Positions 1-7,518 of a stretch of 11,165 nt of DNA are shown here, piece by piece. Origin of the DNA: an uncultured Fidelibacterota bacterium (GTDB taxonomy: Bacteria; Fidelibacterota; Marinisomatia; Marinisomatales; UBA8229); assembly GCA_913054425.1 (NCBI GenBank), contig CAJXJG010000043.1:1-11165 (forward strand), read 5' to 3'. Position numbers and translations under genes: made by a program. Each line of letters begins with the position of its first letter. Position 1 is the stretch's first letter. Under the pieces are notes generated by a model. It did no database searches and was not told the origin of the DNA. It worked only from the letters and a program-made list of their open reading frames with translations.

Positions 1-548
1 TTTTCAGTTTAAAAGCGTGAACTGGACATAATTCCGAAGACGCTTAAGATACAGCATCTTCCGGTAAGGATACTCACTCTGCACTTGTGACCCATTTGAG
101 CAAGAAATGTTTTGGGAAATTTAGAAAATAGGGGATCTTGTTGTCCATCTTCATTGAGTGTGATAGAATAAGTACCAACTTCCCTGCGTTCGTTGTCAAA
201 AACCACCTCTCCGCCAAGAGCTTTGGCAATAACCTGGATTCCCATGCAGGATCCAAAAATTGGAACGTTTTTATTAATGGCTTCACACATAAAATCAGCC
301 AGGGGATCGAACCAGGGGATATCATTGCCAACAACAGAAAAATCACCACTGCCGCCTAACATGAGGATATCACAATTTTCGAGGATTGTTTTATCAGGCG
401 AATTTACAATGGCGTTGAATGGAAAAATTTGTTCCGGTTGAACTCTGCAATGGCGCACAAAACATTCTGTTTCGTGAATACGCATGGGATCGTTTTCATC
501 CCTGAGTTGAAGGAGAGCAATTTTAATTTTAGTAGAAATGGGATTCAT
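1..548 (-). pseudogene. Class I glutamine amidotransferase, broken near its C-terminus and cut by the window edge
   Basis: This family (GMP-synthase-like GATase domain) releases ammonia from glutamine through a Cys-His-Glu triad for transfer to an acceptor in the cytoplasm; the acceptor here is unknown. The N-terminus (KIALLQLRDEND), the oxyanion-type LMLGGSGDFS (res 62-71) and the nucleophile elbow FGSCMGIQ with Cys101 are intact, followed by ALGGEV and the AQMGHK segment. After codon 160 the frame runs to a stop at residue 179 with an unrelated tail. In the +1 frame the expected family sequence resumes: LPEDAVS, then a TAA at 44..46, then ASSELCPVHAFKLK to the window edge. One extra base near 68..70 and a TTA-to-TAA change explain both lesions. 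The triad His and Glu (QxHPE region) would lie outside the window. The start is ATG at 548 with no clear ribosome site, 36 bases after the small coiled-coil gene. It is a pseudogene unless the lesions are sequencing or assembly errors. Confidence 0.75.
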
Positions 549-584
549 ATAAAATATTTATCATCATTTAAGAATCACAATAAT

Positions 585-785
585 TCATTGATTTTTTACC
601 TGTTTTTTGATTGTATAGGTAAAAGTTGATTTTCCTGCAGTATTTTTTTCAGGTGATTTTTTAGCAATTATTTTTTCCAGTGAGTCTATGTATCCTTCAA
701 TAATTTTGAGTTTTCCCTCCAGAGTTTTTAGCCGGTTATCCACCGTTTTTGAAATCTTTGTAACTTGGGTTACCCGGCGTTTCAT
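585..785 (-). CDS. Small basic coiled-coil protein, downstream paralogue of a tandem pair (66 aa)
   Basis: I do not recognise a named family. Residues 15-40 form a perfect heptad ladder (Val15, Leu19, Leu22, Leu26, Ile29, Ile33, Leu36, Ile40, alternating 4 and 3), so a coiled coil is expected. The N-terminus is basic (MKRRVTQVTK) and the tail ends KSTFTYTIKK. The upstream neighbour has the same layout: a T/S-x-D-x-RLxxLE entry to the coil, then a KS..YTI tail, which argues that both are real. The ATG overlaps the neighbour's stop as ATGA (782..785), and AAAAGG lies directly before the ATG, so translation is probably coupled to the upstream gene. There is no signal peptide or membrane segment, so it is presumably cytoplasmic. 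It may oligomerise with its paralogue; function unknown. Confidence 0.65.
   Translation of the reverse strand: MKRRVTQVTKISKTVDNRLKTLEGKLKIIEGYIDSLEKIIAKKSPEKNTAGKSTFTYTIKKQVKNQ
782..785 (-). promoter_or_regulatory. ATGA stop/start overlap coupling the two coiled-coil genes
   Basis: The minus strand reads ATGA. The TGA ends the upstream small gene and the ATG starts the downstream one. This arrangement normally allows terminating ribosomes to restart, keeping the two products in fixed proportion. Confidence 0.65.
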
Positions 786-985
786 CCTTTTCTCGAAATA
801 GTGTACACGATTGATTTTGATTCTTGTTGATCAGGTTGTCCGGTTTTTGAAATAATTTTTTTTAATCGCTTTTCAATATTATCAAGTTGCCTTTCAAGAC
901 GAAGCAATCGATCATCCGCAGATTTAGTCCATTTAACTGTAGTTTTTGTACTTTTATTAAGCGGTTTTAACGGGTGTTTTGACAA
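782..985 (-). CDS. Small basic coiled-coil protein, upstream paralogue of a tandem pair (67 aa, TTG start)
   Basis: No named family is recognised. A lysine-rich N-terminus (res 1-22) leads into a heptad ladder Ala23, Leu27, Leu30, Leu34, Ile37, Leu41, Ile44 that aligns with the coil of the next gene at an offset of eight residues. A polar linker follows, ending KSIVYTISRKG and matching the KS..YTI tail of the paralogue. The protein contains no internal ATG. TTG at 983..985 is the only plausible start, because an in-frame TAA lies two codons further upstream. There is no strong ribosome-binding site. It sits 23 bases after the transporter gene and overlaps the next gene by four bases. It is probably cotranscribed and cytoplasmic; function unknown. 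Confidence 0.6.
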   Translation of the reverse strand: MSKHPLKPLNKSTKTTVKWTKSADDRLLRLERQLDNIEKRLKKIISKTGQPDQQESKSIVYTISRKG

Positions 986-1008
986 GTTTATTTATTAATG
1001 TAATTGAT

Positions 1009-2289
1009 TTACAATTTTCTTCCTGATTGAAGGATACCTTCTTTTTCGTTGACCGTTTTTAATAGGATGCTTCCTATAAAAAATAACAATATAACGATTG
1101 AAATACCCGCCCTTTGAGAGTGAAATATTTCCGTTAATACTCCAAGGAGGAGGGGACCAAGAAAAGCAGTCATTTTCCCAGAAAAAGCGTAAAATCCGAA
1201 GAATTCGTTTTCTTTGTCAGCAGGGATAAATCGCCCCATGAGAGACCTGCTTGCTGATTGGTTAGGACCGGAAAAAATCCCAACCATAATTCCTGCAACC
1301 CAAAACATTTGTTTATTAGGTGCAAATATTGCAATGAATCCTGCAATGATCAAAAACAGGAGTGAGATCTGAATGATTTTTTTCCCTCCAAGTTTGTCAT
1401 CAAGAAACCCCATTAAAAACGCACCAATCCCCGCGGTAATATTTAGCACGATACCAAAAATCATGATCTCTTGAAAAGAAAAACCAAAAGTACCTGCAGC
1501 ATAAATCCCGCCAAAAGCGAAAATGGTGACGAGTCCATCATTGTAAACCATGTGTGCCAGTAAGAATCGTATAATCTGGCGATATTTTTTCATTTCTCTG
1601 AAAGTGTTTACCAACTGTGTAAATCCGGTTCGAATGACTGATTCACCTGTAGCTCGAATTTTGGATTTGTCTTCCTTCACCCATAAGAATATTGGTATGC
1701 TGAAAAGGGCAAACCAGCCAGCTACCAATAGGTTTGTCGCCCGAATATTTTCTCCCGCTTCTTTTGTAAATCCAAACCAGGGTACTTCCGGATTCACTAA
1801 GGTAACCATTGCTACACCCATACACAGTAGACCTCCAATATATCCGAGTGACCAACCATATCCGGAAACACGTCCGATCTTTTCTGGTGGAGCTATTTCA
1901 AGTAGAAAAGCATTGTAAAGAACTCCCCCCATTTCAAAAGCAATATTCCCGATTACAAACCAGCTCAGAGCTCGTATCACTTGTCCGGGAAGGGTAAAAT
2001 AAAGCATGACTGAACCAATAATTGCCACAACGGTCATAATAAATAGGAAGAGCTTACGGTACCCTCCACGATCAGCAACAGCTCCCATGATTGGTGAAAG
2101 GAGCGCTACGGTTATAGCTGTAATAGATACAGCCCGCGACCAAAGGATTGTCCCTATTACTTCGTTTTCAGCAATAGATTTCGTGAAATACGTAGCGTAG
2201 ATAAATGTAACAATCAGGGTAGTATACGCAGAGTTAGCAAAATCATACATTGCCCAGCTCCAAATTGATTTTTTATTTTTTAATGCCAA
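1009..2289 (-). CDS. MFS transporter, UMF1 (Atg22/YxiO-like) family
   Basis: A polytopic inner-membrane protein of 426 residues, the usual size for this family. The family signature WAMYDFANSAY (res 12-22) opens the first membrane helix. The MFS motif-A loop appears as GAVADRGGYRK (69-79), with its second-half counterpart GFLDDKLGGKK (294-304). GPNQSASRSLMGR followed by DKENEFFGFY (341-367) is typical of UMF1 members. Hydrophobic stretches fit about 12 helices, with a basic central loop near 203-240. Fungal Atg22 exports amino acids from the vacuole, but substrates of bacterial members are largely unknown, so none is assigned. The start is TTG at 2287..2289: an in-frame TAA lies six codons upstream and no ATG precedes the signature. 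It heads a cluster with the coiled-coil pair and the amidotransferase. Whether they work together is not evident. Confidence 0.9.
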   Translation of the reverse strand: MALKNKKSIWSWAMYDFANSAYTTLIVTFIYATYFTKSIAENEVIGTILWSRAVSITAITVALLSPIMGAVADRGGYRKLFLFIMTVVAIIGSVMLYFTLPGQVIRALSWFVIGNIAFEMGGVLYNAFLLEIAPPEKIGRVSGYGWSLGYIGGLLCMGVAMVTLVNPEVPWFGFTKEAGENIRATNLLVAGWFALFSIPIFLWVKEDKSKIRATGESVIRTGFTQLVNTFREMKKYRQIIRFLLAHMVYNDGLVTIFAFGGIYAAGTFGFSFQEIMIFGIVLNITAGIGAFLMGFLDDKLGGKKIIQISLLFLIIAGFIAIFAPNKQMFWVAGIMVGIFSGPNQSASRSLMGRFIPADKENEFFGFYAFSGKMTAFLGPLLLGVLTEIFHSQRAGISIVILLFFIGSILLKTVNEKEGILQSGRKL

Positions 2290-2383
2290 GGATTTTGTTC
2301 GTCGAAATTATTTGTCTTCAATGTATCTATATTCAGTTAGAGAAAATAAGTCTGTTTTCCGCTTGGGAGGAAAGAAAAGAACA

Positions 2384-2389
2384 ATTATA
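2384..2389 (-). promoter_or_regulatory. Possible -10 box upstream of the transporter gene
   Basis: The minus strand reads TATAAT about 95 bases before the TTG start, within the only sizeable intergenic gap. No convincing -35 element is found at the expected distance. FCB bacteria often use different promoter signals, and AT-rich DNA gives such hexamers by chance, so this is a weak candidate. Confidence 0.2.
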
Positions 2390-2449
2390 CTTTACTTCAC
2401 AACTTCAGGGTTTTCAGGATGTGAATATTGATATAAAAATAAAAATTCT

Positions 2450-2477
2450 GAATCCAAAATGCTGAAAATTTGGAATC
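2450..2477 (-). terminator. Imperfect hairpin with T-rich tail, possible terminator of the secretion operon
   Basis: The minus strand reads GATTCCAAA, a ten-base loop, then TTTGGATTC: a nine-base stem with one mismatch. It is followed by AGAATTTTTATTTTT. It lies about 70 bases after the stop of the C25 peptidase gene, in the right orientation to end that transcript. The stem is GC-poor, so it would be a weak intrinsic terminator. Confidence 0.35.
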
Positions 2478-2544
2478 TTTATTCCAATTCAGGGAGTTTT
2501 TGATGAAGACCATCAGTATTTTGAAGGAAAAGGGAACGTAAAAT

Positions 2545-5127
2545 TTATTTCAATAAAATCATTTTCCCTGTTTTATTGATGACACTTTGCCTATTGGAGT
2601 ACACGTTGTTAAATGTAAGATTGTAAAAATACGCTCCCGATCCTACATGATTTCCAGAATCATTTTTTCCATCCCACAATATAGAATGATGTCCGATCTC
2701 CTGAACATCATTAATTAATTCTATGATTTTATGTCCGGCTAAATCGTAAACAGTGATTTTCACATTACTGGTTTGTGCTATGTGATATTTGATTGTAGTG
2801 CTTGGATTAAATGGGTTTGGATAATTACGAATTAAAGAAAAATGTTCAGGATTGAATTCCGGAGAGATACTCATTTCCGAAGTGTTATTCGTAAATTTTA
2901 TCGCAAGACCATCTGTTAAGCCATAAGCGCCTTCAGCTAATTGATAATTAAATAAATACTCTACACCATCATTCTTATCTGGAGATTCTATTCCAATTGT
3001 ACAACCATGATCATCAATATCATGAATTTCCTTGTACTGAAAGATGATTGCTCCATCACCAGATCCTGAGATGTCACCTCCGTCCAATATCAGTTGGAAT
3101 GTTTCTTTTATACAATCTGGACAAAATTCATCATCTTGACCATTAGAAACATTATCCCATTGAAGAACAAAACGCTGATTACTTGGATCTTGCCAGGCAT
3201 AGACATTAAATGGTAGAGTTCCTCCATTGTCATCTAAATCATCAAAAAATGGTGCTATTAATCCATAAGGACCAATAGGAAAACCAATGGAATTATTGAA
3301 GAAATGATTAATGACGCGACATTCTCCATCTCCGTTGCCATCTAAACAGGGCAAAAAGGAAGCCCATCCATTTGAACCCACAGTTAAGGTATTATACGAT
3401 TCATCATAGAATTGAAAGTCAAACCCAATGGATACATCTTTAACATGACTATCATCCACAAGATTAAGGTTTGTACCAATATTATTAATCTCTATCCAAT
3501 TATAAACTGGTGCTAATTCATGTCCTGATTCAGAATCATAAAAATTGTAATCTGAGTCCCTATCAATTTCCTGAACATAATTGTCGTTTAGTTCAGCCCC
3601 ATCATCACCTGAAAAAATGAGATTAAAATGTTTTTGTTTAAACTGACCTTTATTCAAATACAAGTCAAGACTTGCACCAATGGGGACATTATCAAAATCA
3701 ACATTCAGAACTCCATCATGATTTGAGAGTCCTTTAGCAATTAAATTACCATTATAAAGCAGGGCCCCAACTACATCTGCTAATGGATTCAAGTTTTCAT
3801 CTGTTACAGTCGTTGTAATAAATGAACTGCTAAGAATTGGGTCAATATCCGCAGTCATACTTTCAGGAGCCTGCAGCCATACTGAAAGGCTTGGATCTCC
3901 CAAGATCCCATAAATATGGTGATAAAACTCCACCACATCATTGGATCCAGTGAGGTCAGGAAATTCTTTGATTAAAGCCTGTTTACCAGCAAATAGTGCA
4001 GGGCCAAGTTCACTTTCTCTTCCCTCAAGAAATGCATCCCACATTGCTCCGCACATTACATTATTGAATCTGGTATCTGTATCCAGATCTGATGGGCCAA
4101 TCATGGCAGCAGCCCCCTTTGGATTTGTGGGTGTTCCCTTTGTAAGGAGTTCCTCGCCAAAACATTTTGAAGGACCAACTTGAGGGGGAACATCCGCACC
4201 AAAGTCACCAGTATTGCAGACAAAGCTCATAACCACAGGTAATTTCCATCCATGGTTCAAATCGTTAATATCTTCTATGTAAAATTCTGGTTTGTGCCAG
4301 CCGTGTGAGTTGCCCCATCCCCGATAATTGATAATACCAACCCCTTCAGTCCAAGATTCTCCGATCACTGGATTATTTGAAATTTGATTGCCAGCATGAA
4401 AGAATGCTGTATCTATAGAAGTATAACCAAATTGATATAATTCTTCCATTAGCCAAACAGATGTCCACACTGGCGTCACAGGCCAGGTATTTGGTGGGAC
4501 TTCATCTCCATCAGATGTTTGTTTATAATTGCCTGCGACAAGGAGAGCATTATTTACATACTGTTTTTCAGTCTCGGATAGATTCTCCATTGTAACATAC
4601 TGAATTGTTCTCACTTTAATATTTAATAGATCAGTTGGACTTCTTACTGCCCATCTCCCAATATAATATTTAGGAGCTAGAATATCATTTGAATCAAAAT
4701 ATGTATAGGGATAATCCGTAACATCTAATTCAGGTTCATTAATGGACTGAATTGAGAAGGATGGTAATGTATAAGAGCCATTTACATCACCAACCAGAAG
4801 TACATACTCGAGCAAAGGGTGTGAATTGTAATATGTACTGATCCAATCCCTGATCTCTTCTGCAGTCTCCAACTCTTCTACATTAAGTGACATCACATCC
4901 ACATCAAACCCCTGTGACTCCTTAAATTCTATGAAACTGCCTCCTATACTGCCAGACAGGTATGTAGATAACTGGCTGTGAGCTAAAATAATTAAATAAG
5001 AGCCTCGCCTATATTCAAAACCACTGTTTTCATTATAAAAAGATTTCATAGATAGTGGTACTTTTGGCATTCCTCCAGCTAACAAAAATGTTCCAATTAA
5101 ACATATGATATAAATAGAATTTTTCAT
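2545..5127 (-). CDS. Secreted C25 (gingipain-type) cysteine peptidase with T9SS sorting domain
   Basis: 860 residues. The signal peptide is residues 1 to about 18 (IYIICLIGTFLLAGG). A C25 catalytic domain at about 43-418 opens with YLIILAHSQL and ends with the family-typical YGILGDPSLSVWL. The nucleophile is Cys304 in SFVCNTGDFG. Gingipains place the catalytic His in a GHG motif; here the matching place reads NYRGWGNSHGWHKP, so Trp271 replaces it, with His275 and His278 nearby. The long gingipain propeptide is absent. Residues about 425-515 look like a beta-sandwich linker. Residues about 540-747 resemble the nidogen-like beta module common in FCB exoproteins (GFDFQFYDESYNTLTVGSNG) and carry a DGNGDGEC loop plus a CPDC pair. 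The T9SS type A tag is 768-860 (RNYPNPFNPSTTI to KMILLK). GAAGGA before the ATG gives a good ribosome site. It is last in the operon, 13 bases after the carboxypeptidase. It is probably an exported endopeptidase; activity is uncertain because of the Trp. Confidence 0.88.
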   Translation of the reverse strand: MKNSIYIICLIGTFLLAGGMPKVPLSMKSFYNENSGFEYRRGSYLIILAHSQLSTYLSGSIGGSFIEFKESQGFDVDVMSLNVEELETAEEIRDWISTYYNSHPLLEYVLLVGDVNGSYTLPSFSIQSINEPELDVTDYPYTYFDSNDILAPKYYIGRWAVRSPTDLLNIKVRTIQYVTMENLSETEKQYVNNALLVAGNYKQTSDGDEVPPNTWPVTPVWTSVWLMEELYQFGYTSIDTAFFHAGNQISNNPVIGESWTEGVGIINYRGWGNSHGWHKPEFYIEDINDLNHGWKLPVVMSFVCNTGDFGADVPPQVGPSKCFGEELLTKGTPTNPKGAAAMIGPSDLDTDTRFNNVMCGAMWDAFLEGRESELGPALFAGKQALIKEFPDLTGSNDVVEFYHHIYGILGDPSLSVWLQAPESMTADIDPILSSSFITTTVTDENLNPLADVVGALLYNGNLIAKGLSNHDGVLNVDFDNVPIGASLDLYLNKGQFKQKHFNLIFSGDDGAELNDNYVQEIDRDSDYNFYDSESGHELAPVYNWIEINNIGTNLNLVDDSHVKDVSIGFDFQFYDESYNTLTVGSNGWASFLPCLDGNGDGECRVINHFFNNSIGFPIGPYGLIAPFFDDLDDNGGTLPFNVYAWQDPSNQRFVLQWDNVSNGQDDEFCPDCIKETFQLILDGGDISGSGDGAIIFQYKEIHDIDDHGCTIGIESPDKNDGVEYLFNYQLAEGAYGLTDGLAIKFTNNTSEMSISPEFNPEHFSLIRNYPNPFNPSTTIKYHIAQTSNVKITVYDLAGHKIIELINDVQEIGHHSILWDGKNDSGNHVGSGAYFYNLTFNNVYSNRQSVINKTGKMILLK
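2548..2826 (-). other. T9SS C-terminal sorting domain of the C25 peptidase
   Basis: Residues 768-860 contain NYPNPFNPSTTI, the ITVYDLAG strand, WDGKNDSGN, GSGAYFYNL and the terminal KMILLK. In known T9SS cargo this domain directs outer-membrane passage and is removed when the protein is attached to the surface. It is homologous to the C-terminal domains of the two upstream genes. Confidence 0.88.
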
Positions 5128-5130
5128 AAT

Positions 5131-5136
5131 TCCTTC
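5131..5136 (-). promoter_or_regulatory. Ribosome-binding site of the C25 peptidase gene
   Basis: The minus strand reads GAAGGA, ending three bases before the ATG at 5127, in the 13-base gap after the carboxypeptidase stop. It is the clearest Shine-Dalgarno in the window and supports the chosen start. Confidence 0.55.
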
Positions 5137-5140
5137 GATA

Positions 5141-7495
5141 TTATTTAATTAATGCCAGTTTTCGTACAATATCTTTATTTGGAGTTTTGAGAACATAAAA
5201 ATAAATCCCGCTGGATATCCGATTTCCATTCCATTTAACTTCATGCCTTCCTAAATCTTTTGCTTCATTCACAAGTTTCATCACCTCTTTACCTGTTAAA
5301 TCGTAGATCGCCAACTGTACATGACTTTTTAAAGGCAGTTCATAGGTTATTGAAGTCACAGGATTAAAAGGATTCGGATAGTTTTGGTGTAACAGGTATT
5401 GATCAGGGACATGACTGTCAAAATTGCCAATGGAAGCATTATTATCCGATTGGTTTAATATTGCCAGGTTATGAATTTTTATTCCTCTATATTCCACAGT
5501 ATTATCGGAAATAATTCCTATTTGTATTTTGAAAGAGTCTGAATTTGTTTCAAAGAAAAGGCACACTTTATGAAACTGCCAATTCTGATCTGTCCAATGA
5601 AAAACAGTGGTGTCTTCATTACCTAGTATTGCTACATAAGCCGTGTCATTTTCCCATTCCATTTCGTACTGGTAGTCAAGCGAAAGAGCTAACGATTGAT
5701 AATCCGGATTAGTAATCCATGATGAAAAAATAGAGGTGGAAGAGTCTGGATATATCAAACCAATTTGAGAAATCAATGTACCATTGTCAACATGCCATTC
5801 CCCATTCTCTATGCTCCAGTTACTGAAATTGGAAAAAGGTTCATTAAACAATTCTCCCGCCCAACTCATATCGATAGTAAGTGATGTATTGGCAGTAAAA
5901 TCAATTTCATTGAAATAGAGAAACAAATTTTCGCCAATAATTTTGATTGTATAGTGGTTTTCAGGGATTTGGATACTAAAGTTTCCATTGCTAATCTGTA
6001 AGGTATCTGTTTTATATTGATCGGTAAGGAGTAGTTGGACTGATTCACTATAGTCGGAGGGGGTAGCAATATTTAACTCCAGCGAGTGTGTCTCCAGAGG
6101 AATCAAACTTATATCCTGAACTGTTTGGGAAGTGGAACTGGGTGTTGTGGAAAAACTTTGATTTTCATATCCTCTGGCAGACACACTCAGGGCAAAAGTT
6201 CCGTTCGTTAATAATCGGCGATAACGGCCAAATTGGTCTGTAACTCTTGGTTTCAGCATAGGTCCATCCATCTCAGAAATTTTTATAATAGCACTATCAA
6301 TTGGATTTCCACTGGAAGCATCAGTGACAATGCCTGTTACCTGATATGCATCAGCACCAAATTCTCCAATGAAATACCCAATTCCCCGATTCATAAGATG
6401 CAATGCCCCTTCAAGGTTTCGTTCGATAGTGTCTTCGATGAGTTCCAGGTTGTCAGGCTGCATATTTGCAGTTCCTGCTTCAATGAGAAATTGAATACAT
6501 CCTGTTTCAGTGTAAAACCAATCATGTGCATTTCCTCTCCTTGATACACTTGCAACAGGAATATAATTAGCAGGTGCTACTCCTGTTTCAGTTGGTATTA
6601 AATTGGAGATCCCCGTGGCCAGAGATGAAATCACAGGGTAATCCGGTGATGATTTTCCTCCATCCCACATCCAGGAATAAATAATCTGTTCCGCTACATT
6701 GCCTGATCTGGAACTGTGATATGCAATAGAAAGAAGAAATTTGTTTTCCAGGGCAAAATCCCGTACAATTTGGGTTTCATTTTCTGAAAATGGAGATTCA
6801 CCACGATAATAATCAAAGTGAGACTGATAGTTATTGCTTCCATAATCTTCTTCCCAGAGTCCGTCTCCAAAAATCCAGTTAAAATCATAATTCCTGTTTA
6901 AATCAACACCATCGGAATCGTTACCGGCTTCAGCAGTATTATCAAAGTCAAAAACTCCATTTAGATTCACATCCCTTTTATTTTTTCTGTAACTAACATC
7001 CTGAAGCCAATCTCCGGAAACACTGTCTCCGTGGACAACTGTTAAACCTTCAGGATTGTATGTCGGGACAACCCACACTTCTGAAGATTGGAGGATAGCC
7101 TGCATATTTTGCAGATGATACTGAGGAGACGGATGAAGGAATTTATTAATCAGCTCCATTGTGATTTCCACACCATAAATTTCTTCTGCGTGACATTGAC
7201 CGAGGAAAAGAAAGCTTGGTTCATCTTCTTCAAGATTAGCATTGTAGGATAATTTTACAGCCCAAAAGGGAAGGCCATCCTCGGTTGATATTCCCAATTC
7301 CACCAAATGATAGATTATTCCGCTTCCTGGATAGGCGCTGGATGGATTTTGATTGTTTCCAAATTCAGTGTTCCATTCTTCCAGCTGTGCCTGAATTTCT
7401 TCATAGGTGTGGTACCTTTCATGAAGAGGGCTGTCAGCAAATATTAGGGTCAAGAGAGAAGAGAAAAAGATTATTTTTTTCCAAATTGTATTCAT
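5141..7495 (-). CDS. Secreted M14 zinc carboxypeptidase with T9SS sorting domain
   Basis: 784 residues. Signal peptide about 1-20 (IIFFSSLLTLIFA, then DS). The M14 catalytic domain at about 27-370 keeps all key residues. Zinc ligands are His102 and Glu105 in GQCHAEE and His260 in SIAYHSS; the substrate-binding Arg174 is in YRKNKR and Asn200-Arg201 in DLNRNYDFNW; the general base is Glu339 in FLIEAGT. The enzyme should cleave C-terminal residues from peptides outside the cell. An Asp/Asn-rich insert at 175-197 includes a DxNxNGxxD loop (175-183) that could hold calcium. A carboxypeptidase regulatory-like beta domain follows at about 385-465, then beta-rich sequence (about 470-690, including a possible jelly-roll-like part), and the T9SS tag at 705-784 (NYPNPFNPVTSI to KLALIK). 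The gene lies between the repeat protein (23 bases) and the C25 peptidase (13 bases). GAGGTGA lies 15 bases before the ATG, farther than usual. Confidence 0.92.
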   Translation of the reverse strand: MNTIWKKIIFFSSLLTLIFADSPLHERYHTYEEIQAQLEEWNTEFGNNQNPSSAYPGSGIIYHLVELGISTEDGLPFWAVKLSYNANLEEDEPSFLFLGQCHAEEIYGVEITMELINKFLHPSPQYHLQNMQAILQSSEVWVVPTYNPEGLTVVHGDSVSGDWLQDVSYRKNKRDVNLNGVFDFDNTAEAGNDSDGVDLNRNYDFNWIFGDGLWEEDYGSNNYQSHFDYYRGESPFSENETQIVRDFALENKFLLSIAYHSSRSGNVAEQIIYSWMWDGGKSSPDYPVISSLATGISNLIPTETGVAPANYIPVASVSRRGNAHDWFYTETGCIQFLIEAGTANMQPDNLELIEDTIERNLEGALHLMNRGIGYFIGEFGADAYQVTGIVTDASSGNPIDSAIIKISEMDGPMLKPRVTDQFGRYRRLLTNGTFALSVSARGYENQSFSTTPSSTSQTVQDISLIPLETHSLELNIATPSDYSESVQLLLTDQYKTDTLQISNGNFSIQIPENHYTIKIIGENLFLYFNEIDFTANTSLTIDMSWAGELFNEPFSNFSNWSIENGEWHVDNGTLISQIGLIYPDSSTSIFSSWITNPDYQSLALSLDYQYEMEWENDTAYVAILGNEDTTVFHWTDQNWQFHKVCLFFETNSDSFKIQIGIISDNTVEYRGIKIHNLAILNQSDNNASIGNFDSHVPDQYLLHQNYPNPFNPVTSITYELPLKSHVQLAIYDLTGKEVMKLVNEAKDLGRHEVKWNGNRISSGIYFYVLKTPNKDIVRKLALIK
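5144..5383 (-). other. T9SS C-terminal sorting domain of the M14 carboxypeptidase
   Basis: Residues 705-784 contain NYPNPFNPVTSITYEL, the LAIYDLTGKEV strand, WNGNRISSGIYFYVLK and the basic end RKLALIK. It is a full-length copy with no truncation. Confidence 0.88.
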
Positions 7496-7510
7496 AATTG
7501 GTTAGTGAAT

Positions 7511-7517
7511 TCACCTC
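7511..7517 (-). promoter_or_regulatory. GAGGTGA motif, possible distant ribosome site of the carboxypeptidase gene
   Basis: The minus strand reads GAGGTGA two bases after the stop of the repeat-protein gene and 15 bases before the ATG at 7495. The sequence is a strong Shine-Dalgarno match but the spacing is long. The ATG is still favoured because the signal peptide begins there and no start codon gives better spacing in frame. Confidence 0.35.
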
Positions 7518-7518
7518 G

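Larger units (their letters stand above)
2290..2544. other. Intergenic region between secretion operon and transporter cluster
   Basis: 255 bases without a credible gene on either strand. It holds the weak hairpin at 2450..2477 and a TATAAT box at 2384..2389. It is the only gap over 40 bases in the window, so it is the natural boundary between two transcripts. No RNA gene or riboswitch fold was recognised. Confidence 0.6.

Noticed and set aside
44..72. Programmed frameshifting in the amidotransferase
   Set aside because: There is no slippery heptamer or pause structure at the shift, and an in-frame TAA follows in the recovered frame, so a shift alone would not yield a full protein.
585..985. 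SlyX-family identity for the small coiled-coil proteins
   Set aside because: Size and heptads are similar, but the basic N-terminus and KS..YTI tail do not match SlyX, and generic coiled-coil similarity is not enough.
1550..1918. 122-codon open frame on the plus strand
   Set aside because: It lies wholly opposite the well-supported UMF1 transporter and its translation has no recognisable motif or hydrophobic pattern. It is an antisense shadow.
2290..2544. CRISPR, tRNA or riboswitch in the intergenic gap
   Set aside because: No direct repeats, cloverleaf or known aptamer core was visible; only one weak hairpin is present.
5070..5127. Lipoprotein signal on the C25 peptidase
   Set aside because: The LLAGG stretch lacks the lipobox Cys. 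The only Cys of the leader (Cys9) is inside the hydrophobic core, so an ordinary signal peptide is more likely.
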